Assembly (NCBI GenBank): GCA_041915365.1
Contig: JAYSBP010000001.1
Coordinates: forward strand, 186,001 to 250,000
From: UBA6016 sp041915365
GTDB lineage: Bacteria > Campylobacterota > Campylobacteria > Campylobacterales > UBA6016
Reading direction: 5' to 3'
Length of the DNA: 64,000 nucleotides
The notes beneath the pieces were generated by a model. The model was not told where the DNA came from. It searched no databases and was given only the letters and a program-made list of their open reading frames with translations. A program made the position numbers and the translations under genes. Of this stretch, positions 52,522 through 61,580 are shown in pieces (positions within the stretch are counted from its first letter, which is position 1; each line of letters starts with the position of its first letter).

Positions 52522-53490
52522 ATGAAACCAACCACGTCGCAACACAAAGCAGCGCAAACCGTCACAATACTAACTGAAGCCGGTGACGGCGTAGGATATG
52601 GGCATTTAAGCAGAATGCAGGCGTTAGCGCAAGCATTTTACGAACTTGGCATAAGCGCAACTATCATTGTATATTCGCAATCTCCAATGCCCACAAGCAC
52701 CAACGGGGAATATATTGAAATTCATGATAATTGGCAAACGATACAAAAAGTCGGCGATTACGCAAAGAATACCGATATCACCATAGTAGACTCATACTCG
52801 GCTACATCAGAAATATACAAAGAGATAAGCGTCAATACCGGACTGGCCGTGTTTGTTGATGATTTGGACAAACAAGACTATCCAAACGGACTGATAATCA
52901 AGCCAAAGATTCTCAGAAAGTCATTTTGGAATGTCAAAAAATACACCGCTGCGCAAAATGTATCTTCTATACTTATCACTATAGGCGGACTCGATAAACA
53001 CAATACAATGCCAAGGCTTATCACAAATGCCAGATTTACATATCCTGACGCAAATATAAAAATTATTGTTTCGAAAAGTTTTAGCAACATACCCGATATA
53101 AAGCTAGCCATGGACAGTAATATGGAAATGCTTATCTCTCTTGATGCACAAAAGATGAAGGAGTTCATGTGCTCCGCAGATTTAGCCATCAGCGGCGGCG
53201 GACAAACATTAAATGAGCTATGTGCATGCGGAATACCGAGCATTATCGTATGCATGGCTGATAATCAAAAAAACAATATAGCCGATTTTGCCACCAAAGA
53301 GGCTGTCCTTTATGTATGTGAAGCAATAGACGATAAGCTGGATGAAAAAATAAAAGAGGCATTGTTGTCTTTGCACGACAAGGCAAATAGAGATAGGCTA
53401 TCGGTATTTGCACAAAATGCCAGTCAAGCGGATGGCGCCCTTTTACTAGCAAAACAATTAATGGATGCATATGAATCAGATAAAAATTGA
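52522..53490 (+). CDS. pseG: PseG/SpsG-family UDP-sugar hydrolase
   Basis: 322 residues from the ATG at 52522; a TTG 54 bases earlier has no ribosome site. A MurG-like GT-B fold. Catalytic His in the N-terminal loop VGYGHLSRMQALA (GxGHxxR) and the donor loop AISGGGQTLNELCACGIP. PseG removes UDP from UDP-2,4-diacetamido-2,4,6-trideoxy-altrose, step four of pseudaminic acid synthesis. The loop reads EAGDGVGYGH instead of the usual ADxxxxIGxGH, closer to SpsG-type members, so substrate preference may differ. Overlaps pseI. Confidence 0.78.
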   Translation: MKPTTSQHKAAQTVTILTEAGDGVGYGHLSRMQALAQAFYELGISATIIVYSQSPMPTSTNGEYIEIHDNWQTIQKVGDYAKNTDITIVDSYSATSEIYKEISVNTGLAVFVDDLDKQDYPNGLIIKPKILRKSFWNVKKYTAAQNVSSILITIGGLDKHNTMPRLITNARFTYPDANIKIIVSKSFSNIPDIKLAMDSNMEMLISLDAQKMKEFMCSADLAISGGGQTLNELCACGIPSIIVCMADNQKNNIADFATKEAVLYVCEAIDDKLDEKIKEALLSLHDKANRDRLSVFAQNASQADGALLLAKQLMDAYESDKN

Positions 53491-54505
53491 TAACAAACTG
53501 GTAGGCGGGGATTCTCCTTGCTATATAATCGCAGAGGCTGGGAGCAATCACAACAAAGATTTAGGGCTTGCAAAAGAGCTTATAGACGCCGCAAGTGAAG
53601 CAAAGTGTGATGCCGTTAAATTTCAACTTTTTAAGGGCGAGAGGCATTATTCAAAGTATACGCCAAGTTTTTCATCACTCAAAATGTCGGCCGTAGAACT
53701 TTTAAAAACATTGGAGCTTCCGTACGAGTGGCTTCCAATCTTGAAAGCACACGCCGAAAAAAAAGGTATTACTTTTTTCTCTTCAGTCACAGACATACTT
53801 GATATTGATGAGCTTCTAAAAATAGACACGCCGGCCTTGAAGTTGGCTTCATTTGAGCTTGTAGACCTAGAGCTTATAGAGTATATGTCCAGAAGTGGCA
53901 AACCGACTATAATCTCAACCGGTCTCGCAAACCTAGAAGAGATACAAGATGCGTACGCTACATACAAAAAAACTTCATCTTTGCCGCCGATAATACTTCA
54001 ATGCGCATCAGCCTATCCTAGCCCCGCAAGTATAATGAATCTAAGAGCCATGGGGACTATGCGTCAAGCATTTAGCGGCTCGATAGTAGGACTATCGGAC
54101 CATACCATGGGAACGCACATAGCCGTAGCAGGAGTCGCCATGGGGGCAAAAGTAATAGAGAAACATTTTACTCTTAGCCAGAAGATGGATGGTCCAGACC
54201 ATGCATTTGCAATAGAGCCACAAGAACTCACCGTGATGGTATCCCACATCAGGGACACTGAAGCAGCATTTGGCACGGGTGAAAAAAATGGACCTAGCGA
54301 GCTTGAGCTTGAAAACTACAAAAAAGCAAGGCGAAGCATTCATGCACTCGTAGATATAGCCAAAGGAGAGGTTATCACCCGTGACAAGCTAATCATCAAA
54401 CGTCCTGGGTATGGCATTAAACCAAAATTTTTAGACATAGTAGAGGGAAGAGAGGCAAAATGTGACATAGCCGCCGACAGCTGGATAGACTGGGGTATGC
54501 TGTAG
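53471..54505 (+). CDS. pseI: Nonulosonic acid synthase, PseI/NeuB family
   Basis: 344 residues from ATG 53471 (GGA five bases upstream). A TIM barrel with AEAGSNHNKDLGLAKEL, DAVKFQLFKG, IISTGLANLEEI and VGLSDHTMG, and a C-terminal SAF (antifreeze-like) domain ending RPGYGIKP. It condenses phosphoenolpyruvate with a six-carbon amino sugar to give a nine-carbon acid; in this locus the product is probably pseudaminic acid. NeuB or LegI cannot be excluded by motif alone. Confidence 0.82.
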   Translation: MNQIKIDNKLVGGDSPCYIIAEAGSNHNKDLGLAKELIDAASEAKCDAVKFQLFKGERHYSKYTPSFSSLKMSAVELLKTLELPYEWLPILKAHAEKKGITFFSSVTDILDIDELLKIDTPALKLASFELVDLELIEYMSRSGKPTIISTGLANLEEIQDAYATYKKTSSLPPIILQCASAYPSPASIMNLRAMGTMRQAFSGSIVGLSDHTMGTHIAVAGVAMGAKVIEKHFTLSQKMDGPDHAFAIEPQELTVMVSHIRDTEAAFGTGEKNGPSELELENYKKARRSIHALVDIAKGEVITRDKLIIKRPGYGIKPKFLDIVEGREAKCDIAADSWIDWGML

Positions 54506-55437
54506 TGGAAAAAAAGAAGATTCTCATCTCCGGCGTCGGAGGTTCACTTTTCCCATACCTATTTGATAGGCTGGATAAGTACGAGTCATATTTTACTGAT
54601 TCCAACACCATAGTAAAAAAAATATATCCAAATCAAAATATTATAATTGTACCGCCTGTTAAAAGTAGTGAATTTGAACCTTTTATGCTTAAAACGCTAA
54701 CAGACCTTAATGTTGAATACTATATACCGCTTATAGACGAAGAGATACCAATAGCGCACAAAATAGCCGGTCAGATAAAAAATCTGAAACTAATAAGTCC
54801 AACGCTTGATTTTTGCGAGCTATGCCTAGACAAAAATGCCCTTATGGGCAAGCTTGCACATACAGGGGTTTCGAACGTTGATACGTTTACAGTCGATAAT
54901 ATCGGCACAAGACAGTACCCTATATTTGTAAAACCGATAGTAGGCAGAGGTAGTAGAGGGGTTCAAAAAATTGACTCAAACGAACAACTAGCGGCATATC
55001 TAACACTAAGCGAGTACAAAAAAAATGAACTAATGGCTCAAGAATACTTGGATGGCGAAGAGTATACAATTAGCGTGGTAGTAAACTCTAAAAATAAGCT
55101 GTTAGCGATTGTGCCAAAGCTAGTTCTTCAAAAAAAAGGGATAACGCAAAACGCAGTTACGGTTAAGTCAAAACAAATAGAACTGCTGACTAGAAAGATA
55201 GTTGAACTGTTAAAGCCGTGCGGCAGTTTTAATATACAGCTCAAGATCGGCACTAAACCAGCAATTTTTGAGATAAACCCTAGATTTTCAACAACGACCA
55301 TACTAACTATGGAGGCAGGTATTGACGAAGTAGGCCTATCGATAGAGCGATTCGATGACGAAAATGTCGAGTTTATAGAAGATTTCAAAGAAGGTCTCGG
55401 AATATACAGAACACCGCAAAGTTATTTTTATGAATAA
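54505..55437 (+). CDS. ATP-grasp ligase in the nonulosonate locus
   Basis: 310 residues. N-terminal Rossmann-like part opening ILISGVGGSLFPYL, then the ATP-grasp core: DKNALMGKL, PIFVKPIVGRGSRGV, MAQEYLDGEEYTI and metal-binding FEINPRFSTTT. This is the carbamoyl-phosphate-synthase-like class that joins a carboxylate to an amine or thiol through an acyl-phosphate. It is not part of the known six-step Pse pathway. Starting at a GTG that overlaps the pseI stop by one base, it may link an amino acid or ammonia to the sugar acid (inference). Confidence 0.8.
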   Translation: MEKKKILISGVGGSLFPYLFDRLDKYESYFTDSNTIVKKIYPNQNIIIVPPVKSSEFEPFMLKTLTDLNVEYYIPLIDEEIPIAHKIAGQIKNLKLISPTLDFCELCLDKNALMGKLAHTGVSNVDTFTVDNIGTRQYPIFVKPIVGRGSRGVQKIDSNEQLAAYLTLSEYKKNELMAQEYLDGEEYTISVVVNSKNKLLAIVPKLVLQKKGITQNAVTVKSKQIELLTRKIVELLKPCGSFNIQLKIGTKPAIFEINPRFSTTTILTMEAGIDEVGLSIERFDDENVEFIEDFKEGLGIYRTPQSYFYE

Positions 55438-56305
55438 ACTTCTTATTGTTGGTGGAGATGGATATATAGGCAGAGGCTTGCAAAAAAGTCTATCTGCGCA
55501 TTATGACATAGATGTCACAAGCAGAAAAAACGGTAGCAATCTTTTTTTGAGCCTAGAAGATACCGATAGTATAAAAGAAGTTCTAGCCAAAAACTACGAT
55601 GAGATTTTATTTTTGGCATCCTCACTCATCGGGATAGGCGAATGCGATATTGATTTTACAAAAGAGCCATTTGTCACAAACATCAACGGACTAAATAATT
55701 TTTTGGGGATACTTGCCAGTCTAGGCAGCAAAGCAAAGTTTATATACGTCAGCAGCATGAGCGTCTACTCACCGCATGTTAACCTCCCCGCCACGGAAGA
55801 CTCAAAAACAGATCCATTGCACCCATACGGACTATCAAAATTATTTGCGGAAAAAACTGTCGCATATTACACGCAAAATCTAGGAATACAATCTTTGATA
55901 CTGAGGCTACCCGGTGTATTTGGCGGTGACAGACAAAGCGGGTATGTCGCAAATATAGCGTCAAAACTCACAGCAAACGAGCAAATCACAATAAATCCAA
56001 AGGGGCTTGGCTTTTGGGAGGCCATACACTTGCCAGACCTGTCCAAAATAATGACAGAACTACTTCGCTCATTCAAATATAAAAACCCATACTCTACGAT
56101 AAACATAGGCTATGGCGAAGAGTGCGATTTTGTACAAACAGCGTTCAAGCTAAGGGCTTTGTATCCATCCAGCAAAAGCGATATTGCAGTGTTAAATTCC
56201 AAGTACGACAAATTTTTTATGAGCAACAAAAATCTCAGCGAGTACGTAGATATGTCCCAATATTCATACGATAAGGCCCTGAGAGAGTATCTGGGGAGCA
56301 GATGA
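55430..56305 (+). CDS. NAD-dependent epimerase/dehydratase (extended SDR)
   Basis: 291 residues. LLIVGGDGYIGRGLQ is the NAD motif; LFLASSLIGIGEC, SSMSVYSPH and the catalytic YGLSKLFAEK with RLPGVFGG follow. A sugar reductase or epimerase on a nucleotide- or free-sugar substrate; it is not among the canonical Pse enzymes. It overlaps the ATP-grasp gene by eight bases and the phosphoesterase by four. Confidence 0.82.
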   Translation: MNKLLIVGGDGYIGRGLQKSLSAHYDIDVTSRKNGSNLFLSLEDTDSIKEVLAKNYDEILFLASSLIGIGECDIDFTKEPFVTNINGLNNFLGILASLGSKAKFIYVSSMSVYSPHVNLPATEDSKTDPLHPYGLSKLFAEKTVAYYTQNLGIQSLILRLPGVFGGDRQSGYVANIASKLTANEQITINPKGLGFWEAIHLPDLSKIMTELLRSFKYKNPYSTINIGYGEECDFVQTAFKLRALYPSSKSDIAVLNSKYDKFFMSNKNLSEYVDMSQYSYDKALREYLGSR

Positions 56306-57033
56306 CGTTTGTAATAGGCGACATACACGGCGAACTACATAAACTAGAAAAACTTATAAATAATCTGCAAAATTTTAAAGACTTAGAGCTGATTTTTATT
56401 GGGGACTACATAGACAAAGGGGCTTACTCAAAAGAGACACTAGAATTTTTGATACGGCTATCAAAAAATACCCAATGCACCTTTTTGCTCGGCAATCACG
56501 AATATGCATGGCTAGAGCTAGTACAAAACGGAACTTTTGTAGATTTTTTGCAAAAACACGGAGGAGTAGCAACCACCAAATCATTTGGTATGCAAGCCAT
56601 AGAACAAAAAACAGCGAAAGATACCCTGTATGAACCATACTCTGATTTTTTCGACAACCTCTGTGTTTATGTCGAGCGAGGCAACTACATAATTTCACAT
56701 TCTGGACTAAAACTAGATTCTTACGATAGAGACCTAGCAGGTGTGCAAAAAGAGTCGTTTTTATTTGCAAGGTATGATTTTTTAGCAAACGAGGATAGAT
56801 ACAGGGGTAGGCAATTTATCATTGGGCATACAGGATTTTACTATCCTTTTGTTGACAATGCAAAGATCTGTATAGACACCGGGGCCGTATATTATAAAGA
56901 GGCTCCGCTGACCGCTTTTTGTATCGATGAAGGTTTTTTTGTAGATAGCGGTGCTAAACTCTACAAACAAAGTGATTTGCCGAAAAACTGTTGCCCTAAT
57001 ATAATAAAAGAGAGATTAACCCATCATGGATAG
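56302..57033 (+). CDS. Calcineurin-like metallophosphoesterase
   Basis: 243 residues. Metal-binding motifs in order: GDIHGELHK, GDYIDKGAYS, GNHEYAW, and later SHSGLKLDS and GHTGFYYP, the PPP/ApaH-like arrangement with a two-metal site. It would hydrolyse a phosphate ester; a sugar-phosphate made by the surrounding enzymes is a possible substrate. A phosphatase is normally not needed in Pse synthesis because PseI releases phosphate itself, so its presence is noteworthy. Confidence 0.85.
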   Translation: MTFVIGDIHGELHKLEKLINNLQNFKDLELIFIGDYIDKGAYSKETLEFLIRLSKNTQCTFLLGNHEYAWLELVQNGTFVDFLQKHGGVATTKSFGMQAIEQKTAKDTLYEPYSDFFDNLCVYVERGNYIISHSGLKLDSYDRDLAGVQKESFLFARYDFLANEDRYRGRQFIIGHTGFYYPFVDNAKICIDTGAVYYKEAPLTAFCIDEGFFVDSGAKLYKQSDLPKNCCPNIIKERLTHHG

Positions 57034-57688
57034 AATTTTGGTTGTAGCCGCCCACCCAGACGATGAGGTGCTTGGTTGCGGAGGAACAATAGCAAAGTTG
57101 GCCGCATCAGGCTCTGAAGTGTTTATACTAATTTTGGGAGAAGGGGCAACATCAAGAGTCTCGCATGGCGATATGGATACACAGCTGCTTACCGTACAAG
57201 CAAAAATGGCCGCACGAACCCTAGGGGCAAAAGATGTATTCTTTGGCGCTCTTCCAGATAATTCATTTGATAGCGTAAAGCTTTTGGATGTCATAAAAAT
57301 AGTGGAGTCAGCCAAAGAACAAGTGAAGCCAACCGCTGTTTTCACACATTGGGTGCAAGATTTAAATATAGACCACCAAATCACCAATCAAGCCGTATTG
57401 ACAGCTTTTAGGCCAATATATGGCGAATATTGTAAGGATGTATTTGCGTTTTTTACGCTTTCATCAAGCGAATGGAATTATCCAAATCATTTCGCTCCAA
57501 ATATATATTTTGATATTTCAGATTATTTGGATATCAAAAAAAACGCAATGAGTTCATACTCAACAGAAATTCGAGACTGGCCGCATCCAAGAAGTCTAGA
57601 GGGAATAGAAAATATAGCAAAGATGACTGGACAATGCGTAGGGATGAGGGCGGCCGAGGGATTTTTGCAGCTCAGGGGACTCAGATAA
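57026..57688 (+). CDS. PIG-L/LmbE-family N-deacetylase
   Basis: 220 residues. Zinc motif AHPDDEVLGCGG at the start, LPDNSFDS, FTHWVQDLNIDHQITNQAV with the second His pair, then a family-typical tail. Members remove acetyl groups from N-acetylated sugars. Here it may deacetylate the nonulosonic acid or a precursor so that another acyl group can be fitted. It overlaps both neighbours. Confidence 0.87.
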   Translation: MDRILVVAAHPDDEVLGCGGTIAKLAASGSEVFILILGEGATSRVSHGDMDTQLLTVQAKMAARTLGAKDVFFGALPDNSFDSVKLLDVIKIVESAKEQVKPTAVFTHWVQDLNIDHQITNQAVLTAFRPIYGEYCKDVFAFFTLSSSEWNYPNHFAPNIYFDISDYLDIKKNAMSSYSTEIRDWPHPRSLEGIENIAKMTGQCVGMRAAEGFLQLRGLR

Positions 57689-58146
57689 TATCGCTCAAAA
57701 ATTTTACAGAACTATCCGATGATGAAGCCATCGAGGTGCTCGGGTGGCGAAACGAAGAGAGTGTTCGTAGTAACTTTTTCGATAGCTCCATCATCACACA
57801 AGATAAACACTTGTCCTTTGTAAAAAGCCTCAGCACAACAACAAGCAGAAGACAGTTTCTAGCCATAAAAGACAATGAAAAAATAGGTGTCGTCTATCTA
57901 ACAAAGATAAATTCATCCGAGAGCGAATATGAACTTGGAATATATACAAATCCATTTAGCGGTACAAAAAACAAGGGCAGTCTAATTATGGGTAAAATCT
58001 TGGATGAATGCAAAAAACTCAATATCACAACTATAAGACTAAATGTCTTCAAAACTAACGAAAGAGCGATTTGTCTTTACAAAAAATTTGGATTTTGCAC
58101 AATACAAGAAAAAGACGGTGTTATCTTGATGAGCTTATCGCTCTAA
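57634..58146 (+). CDS. pseH: PseH-like N-acetyltransferase (GNAT)
   Basis: Up to 170 residues. The family-typical part starts near residue 18 with SLKNFTELSDDEAIEVLGWRN and DKHLSFVKSL, then EKIGVVYLTKI and the C-terminal YKKFGF. PseH acetylates the 4-amino group of UDP-4-amino-4,6-dideoxy-AltNAc. The only ATG in frame (57634) gives a non-family N-terminal extension inside the deacetylase gene. A non-standard ATA start just after AGGGG is the alternative. The 3' end overlaps converging pseF by 26 bases. Confidence 0.8.
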   Translation: MRRDEGGRGIFAAQGTQIISLKNFTELSDDEAIEVLGWRNEESVRSNFFDSSIITQDKHLSFVKSLSTTTSRRQFLAIKDNEKIGVVYLTKINSSESEYELGIYTNPFSGTKNKGSLIMGKILDECKKLNITTIRLNVFKTNERAICLYKKFGFCTIQEKDGVILMSLSL

Positions 58147-58807
58147 AAATATCCTCCGCAATCTCCCAATCTTCAGGCGTATCAATATCTTGCACCATTC
58201 TCCTATCTATCTTGACCGCCGCAGAGTGCGTGGCAAAAATAGGCAAACCGTCCAAAAAAGCACTCTTACGCCCGAAGTAAAACTGCGCCGCATCGTGGTA
58301 TGCTACGGGAAGGTCTTGACTTCTGGTGGAAAAATGCTCAGGAAAAAACATCTTAACTCCGCCGCCATCAAGCACCTTGAACGAACGAAAAATGGGAGCC
58401 GCAAAGTCACAAACACTAAAGCTATACTCCTTTTCACCTAAAGCCGTAAAGCCCTCACGTAATAATTCTGGAGTCAAAAAGGCGGACGTGGCGTACACAC
58501 AACAAGCTACGTCAATGCACGCCCCATTTTTTTCAAGCTCTCTTATAGCGTGAGCTACGACAGGTGTCGTACCGGTAAAATCATCACTAAGCTCCTTTGG
58601 TCTTACAAACGGCACCTCTGCGCCGTAAGAAGCCGCTACTTCCGCAATCTCTTTATCATCGGTGGAAACTATGATACGCTCAAAAAGCCCGCTTTTTTTC
58701 GCCGCTTCTACCCCATAAGCGATTATCGGTTTACCGCAAAACTCTTTTATGTTTTTTCTGGGAATTCGCTTTGAGCCGCCACGGGCCGGGATAATGCAGA
58801 CGTTCAA
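58121..58807 (-). CDS. pseF: CMP-pseudaminic acid synthetase
   Basis: 228 residues of the cytidylyltransferase family. CTP-binding IPARGGSKRIPRKN, IIVSTDDKEIA, VYATSAFLTPELL and the closing DIDTPEDWE with metal-binding Asp. It activates pseudaminic acid with CTP for transfer. The TTG start overlaps the pseC stop (TTGA). The order pseB-pseC-pseF on this strand and the convergent pseH support the assignment over NeuA. Confidence 0.88.
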   Translation of the reverse strand: MNVCIIPARGGSKRIPRKNIKEFCGKPIIAYGVEAAKKSGLFERIIVSTDDKEIAEVAASYGAEVPFVRPKELSDDFTGTTPVVAHAIRELEKNGACIDVACCVYATSAFLTPELLREGFTALGEKEYSFSVCDFAAPIFRSFKVLDGGGVKMFFPEHFSTRSQDLPVAYHDAAQFYFGRKSAFLDGLPIFATHSAAVKIDRRMVQDIDTPEDWEIAEDIFRAISSSR

Positions 58808-59946
58808 CCAATTATCTCTTTTAGCATAGCTATGACAAACTCTTGGCTTTCGTCATCAAGAGAATAAAACATCGGAAGAGATAAGCACTCTTCATAATAC
58901 CTCAAGGCATTTGGTGTATCTTTTGGCTCAAATCCTAGTTTTTTGTAGTAAGGCTGAGAGTTTATCGGTATGTAGTGAACTTGCGGATATATTTTTTTTG
59001 CGTTTAGTTTCCTAAATAGCTCTGCCCTGCTCACACCTGACGCCGCAAAATCAATGCGGGCAATGTATAGATGATACGATGAGTCATAGTCAAAACGATA
59101 CAACGGCCTTATGTGCTCAAAATCGCCAAAAGCCTCATCATATCTAGCCGCTATCTCTTTGCGACGGTTTACGAACTTGTCAAGCTTGCCTAGCTGCGAA
59201 AGTCCTAGCGCGCACTGAAAATCAGTAATACGATAATTAAACCCAAGCTCGTGCATCTCGTAATACCAAGGGTTTGGCCTGCCATTTTCATCAAACGCCT
59301 CTTTGTTTTCAAAGCTCTCGGCATCCCTTGCGATACCATGCGAACGAAGCAAGAGCAGTTTTTTGTATACCGCCTCATCGTTTGTCGTTATCATACCACC
59401 CTCACCAGTGGTGATATGTTTGACGGGATGAAACGAAAACGTAGATGCATCGCCGACGCTTGCCACACCAGTAGCCCCAAGGGCATGGGCTGCGTCTTCT
59501 ACTATTTTTATGCCGTATTTTTCTTTGAGCGTTTTTAATCCGTTCAGGTCAACACATCTACCGCTCAAATGAACAGCAAATATAGCTTTGATAGAGCCAT
59601 CTTTTTTTATAGCGTCTTCGCAAAGATTTAAATCAATATTTCCATCATCTGCAACATCAACAAATATAGGTTTCGCACCAGAATAAACGATGGAGTTTGA
59701 AGTAGCTACAAAACTTATAGGGGTCGTCAAGACCTTGTCATCCGGCAACAAAAGAGCAAGTGCGGATAGGTGAAGCGCCGCTGTGCCGTTAGATACCGCA
59801 ACGGCGTATTTGGAGTCTACTTTGTCGGCAAAAGCTTTTTCAAACTCAAATACTTTCGGCCCAGTAGTAAGATAATCACCACCCAATGCCTCAGCAACCG
59901 ATACAATATCATCATTGTCGATTGACTGCCTACCGTAAGGTATCAT
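58804..59946 (-). CDS. pseC: UDP-4-keto-sugar aminotransferase PseC
   Basis: 380 residues, DegT family. PLP lysine in SFHPVKHITTGEGG, opening IPYGRQSIDNDDI, AVSNGTAALHLSALAL and EDAAHALGAT, all as in Campylobacter and Helicobacter PseC. It aminates the C4 keto group made by PseB, using glutamate. ATGA overlap with pseB. Confidence 0.94.
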   Translation of the reverse strand: MIPYGRQSIDNDDIVSVAEALGGDYLTTGPKVFEFEKAFADKVDSKYAVAVSNGTAALHLSALALLLPDDKVLTTPISFVATSNSIVYSGAKPIFVDVADDGNIDLNLCEDAIKKDGSIKAIFAVHLSGRCVDLNGLKTLKEKYGIKIVEDAAHALGATGVASVGDASTFSFHPVKHITTGEGGMITTNDEAVYKKLLLLRSHGIARDAESFENKEAFDENGRPNPWYYEMHELGFNYRITDFQCALGLSQLGKLDKFVNRRKEIAARYDEAFGDFEHIRPLYRFDYDSSYHLYIARIDFAASGVSRAELFRKLNAKKIYPQVHYIPINSQPYYKKLGFEPKDTPNALRYYEECLSLPMFYSLDDESQEFVIAMLKEIIG

Positions 59947-60938
59947 GCACCCTCTATGAGTTTTAGCATCTCATTATTTCCGAGCCACCAATCATTCTTT
60001 TCAGAACTATACTCAAAACCCTCTGCAACCTTTTTGCCGCTTTCCCCAACTGGGTTTTTGAAATAATTGATAGACGTATCGGTAAACTTAATGGTCGGCT
60101 CAATAACAAAATGGTCGTCAAACTCGATAGTTCTATGACTATCATCTGCTGGGCACATTATCTCATGCAGTTTTTCACCTGGACGAATACCGACTATAGT
60201 CATTGGCAAATTAGGGGCAACAGCCAACGCCAGATCTACAACCCTCATAGAAGGAATTTTTGGGACAAATATTTCGCCTCCTTGCATCCTTCCAAAGCTT
60301 TTAATGACGAATTCCACACCCTCTTCAAGCGTTATCCAAAACCTCGTCATCCTAGCATCTGTAATAGGCAGTTCTTTCGCTCCGTCACTTACAAGCTTCT
60401 TGAAAAACGGTACCACGGAGCCTCTGGAGCCTACGACATTGCCGTATCTTACAACGCTAAACGTAGTTTTTTTGGAGCCTTTTATGTTGTTGGCGGCAAC
60501 AAAAAGCTTGTCGCTTGCCAACTTGGTAGCTCCATATAAATTAATTGGATTTGCCGCTTTATCCGTAGAAAGTGCCACCACTTTTTCTACACCATTAGCA
60601 AGCGCCGCATCTATGACGTTTTGAGCACCGTTGATATTTGTCTTGATGCACTCCATAGGATTGTACTCAGCTATTGGAACGTGCTTGAGGGCCGCCGCAT
60701 GGACAACAAAGTCCACACCATCCATAGCCTTTAATAGTCTATCCGCATCGCGCACATCACCTATAAAATATCTCATACAAGGGGCGTTAAACTCTGTCGC
60801 CATCTCAAACTGCTTTAGCTCATCTCTTGAGTAAACTATTATTTTTTTGGGGTTATATCTAGCCAAAATGGTTTTGACAAACTTTTTACCAAAACTCCCA
60901 GTCCCGCCTGTAATTAAAATAGTTTTCCCGTTAAACAT
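59943..60938 (-). CDS. pseB: UDP-GlcNAc 4,6-dehydratase (inverting) PseB
   Basis: 331 residues, short SDR-type. ILITGGTGSFGKKF, YSRDELKQ, HAAALKHVP, STDKAANPINLYGATKLASD and the RTIEFDDHFVI stretch identify the inverting dehydratase/5-epimerase that starts pseudaminic acid synthesis. Its ATG abuts the dcd stop (TAAATG). dcd-pseB adjacency is the same as in C. jejuni. Confidence 0.95.
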   Translation of the reverse strand: MFNGKTILITGGTGSFGKKFVKTILARYNPKKIIVYSRDELKQFEMATEFNAPCMRYFIGDVRDADRLLKAMDGVDFVVHAAALKHVPIAEYNPMECIKTNINGAQNVIDAALANGVEKVVALSTDKAANPINLYGATKLASDKLFVAANNIKGSKKTTFSVVRYGNVVGSRGSVVPFFKKLVSDGAKELPITDARMTRFWITLEEGVEFVIKSFGRMQGGEIFVPKIPSMRVVDLALAVAPNLPMTIVGIRPGEKLHEIMCPADDSHRTIEFDDHFVIEPTIKFTDTSINYFKNPVGESGKKVAEGFEYSSEKNDWWLGNNEMLKLIEGA

Positions 60939-61502
60939 TTAGTGCGCCGCAACCTTTGGCAAAGTAATCCCTGTTTGTCCGTGATATTTGCCGCTTCTAT
61001 CTTTGTAACTCGTCTCGCAATCACTATCGCCCTCAAGGAAAAGCACTTGCGCTATGCCTTCATTGGCGTATATTTTTGCTGGAAGCGGAGTCGTATTGCT
61101 TATTTCTATAGTTATGTGCCCCTCAAATTCAGGCTCAAAAGGTGTTACATTGACGATAATGCCACATCTGGCATATGTACTTTTACCAAGGCAAATCGCA
61201 AGTACGTTTCTAGGTATTTTGAAGTATTCTATTGTTCTTGCAAGTGCAAACGAGTTTGGCGGAACTATACATATATCTCCGACAAAATCCACAACATTTG
61301 CGCTATCAAAATGCTTTGGGTCTACAACGGTAGCATTTATGTTTGTGAATATTTTGAATTCGTTACTTACTCTAATATCATAGCCATATGAACTAAGTCC
61401 ATAACTAACGACGTCTTTTGTGGTTAATCCCTCCACGAAAGGCTCTATCATTCCCTCTTTTAAAGCCTTCTCTCTTATCCAACTATCTGCTTTTAGTCCC
61501 AT
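60939..61502 (-). CDS. dcd: dCTP deaminase
   Basis: 187 residues, trimer-forming dUTPase-like fold. ADSWIREKALKEGMI, SSYGYDIRV, LGKSTYARCGI (active-site Ser/Arg) and PFEPEFEGHITIEISNT with catalytic Glu; GQTGITLP at the end. It makes dUTP from dCTP for thymidylate synthesis. It heads the operon with pseB, pseC and pseF and is divergent from accB. Confidence 0.95.
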   Translation of the reverse strand: MGLKADSWIREKALKEGMIEPFVEGLTTKDVVSYGLSSYGYDIRVSNEFKIFTNINATVVDPKHFDSANVVDFVGDICIVPPNSFALARTIEYFKIPRNVLAICLGKSTYARCGIIVNVTPFEPEFEGHITIEISNTTPLPAKIYANEGIAQVLFLEGDSDCETSYKDRSGKYHGQTGITLPKVAAH

Positions 61503-61542
61503 ATAAAACCCGTCAAATTTAATTTTTTACCCATATTTATGC

Positions 61543-61548
61543 TATTAT
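61543..61548 (+). promoter_or_regulatory. Extended -10 candidate of accB
   Basis: TATTAT preceded by TGC, an extended -10, 33 bases before the accB ATG in the dcd/accB divergent gap. The -35 region is only T-rich, as is usual in Campylobacterota sigma-70 promoters. Confidence 0.4.
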
Positions 61549-61580
61549 ACGACTAATTACCTAATCCTATGGAGATAAAT

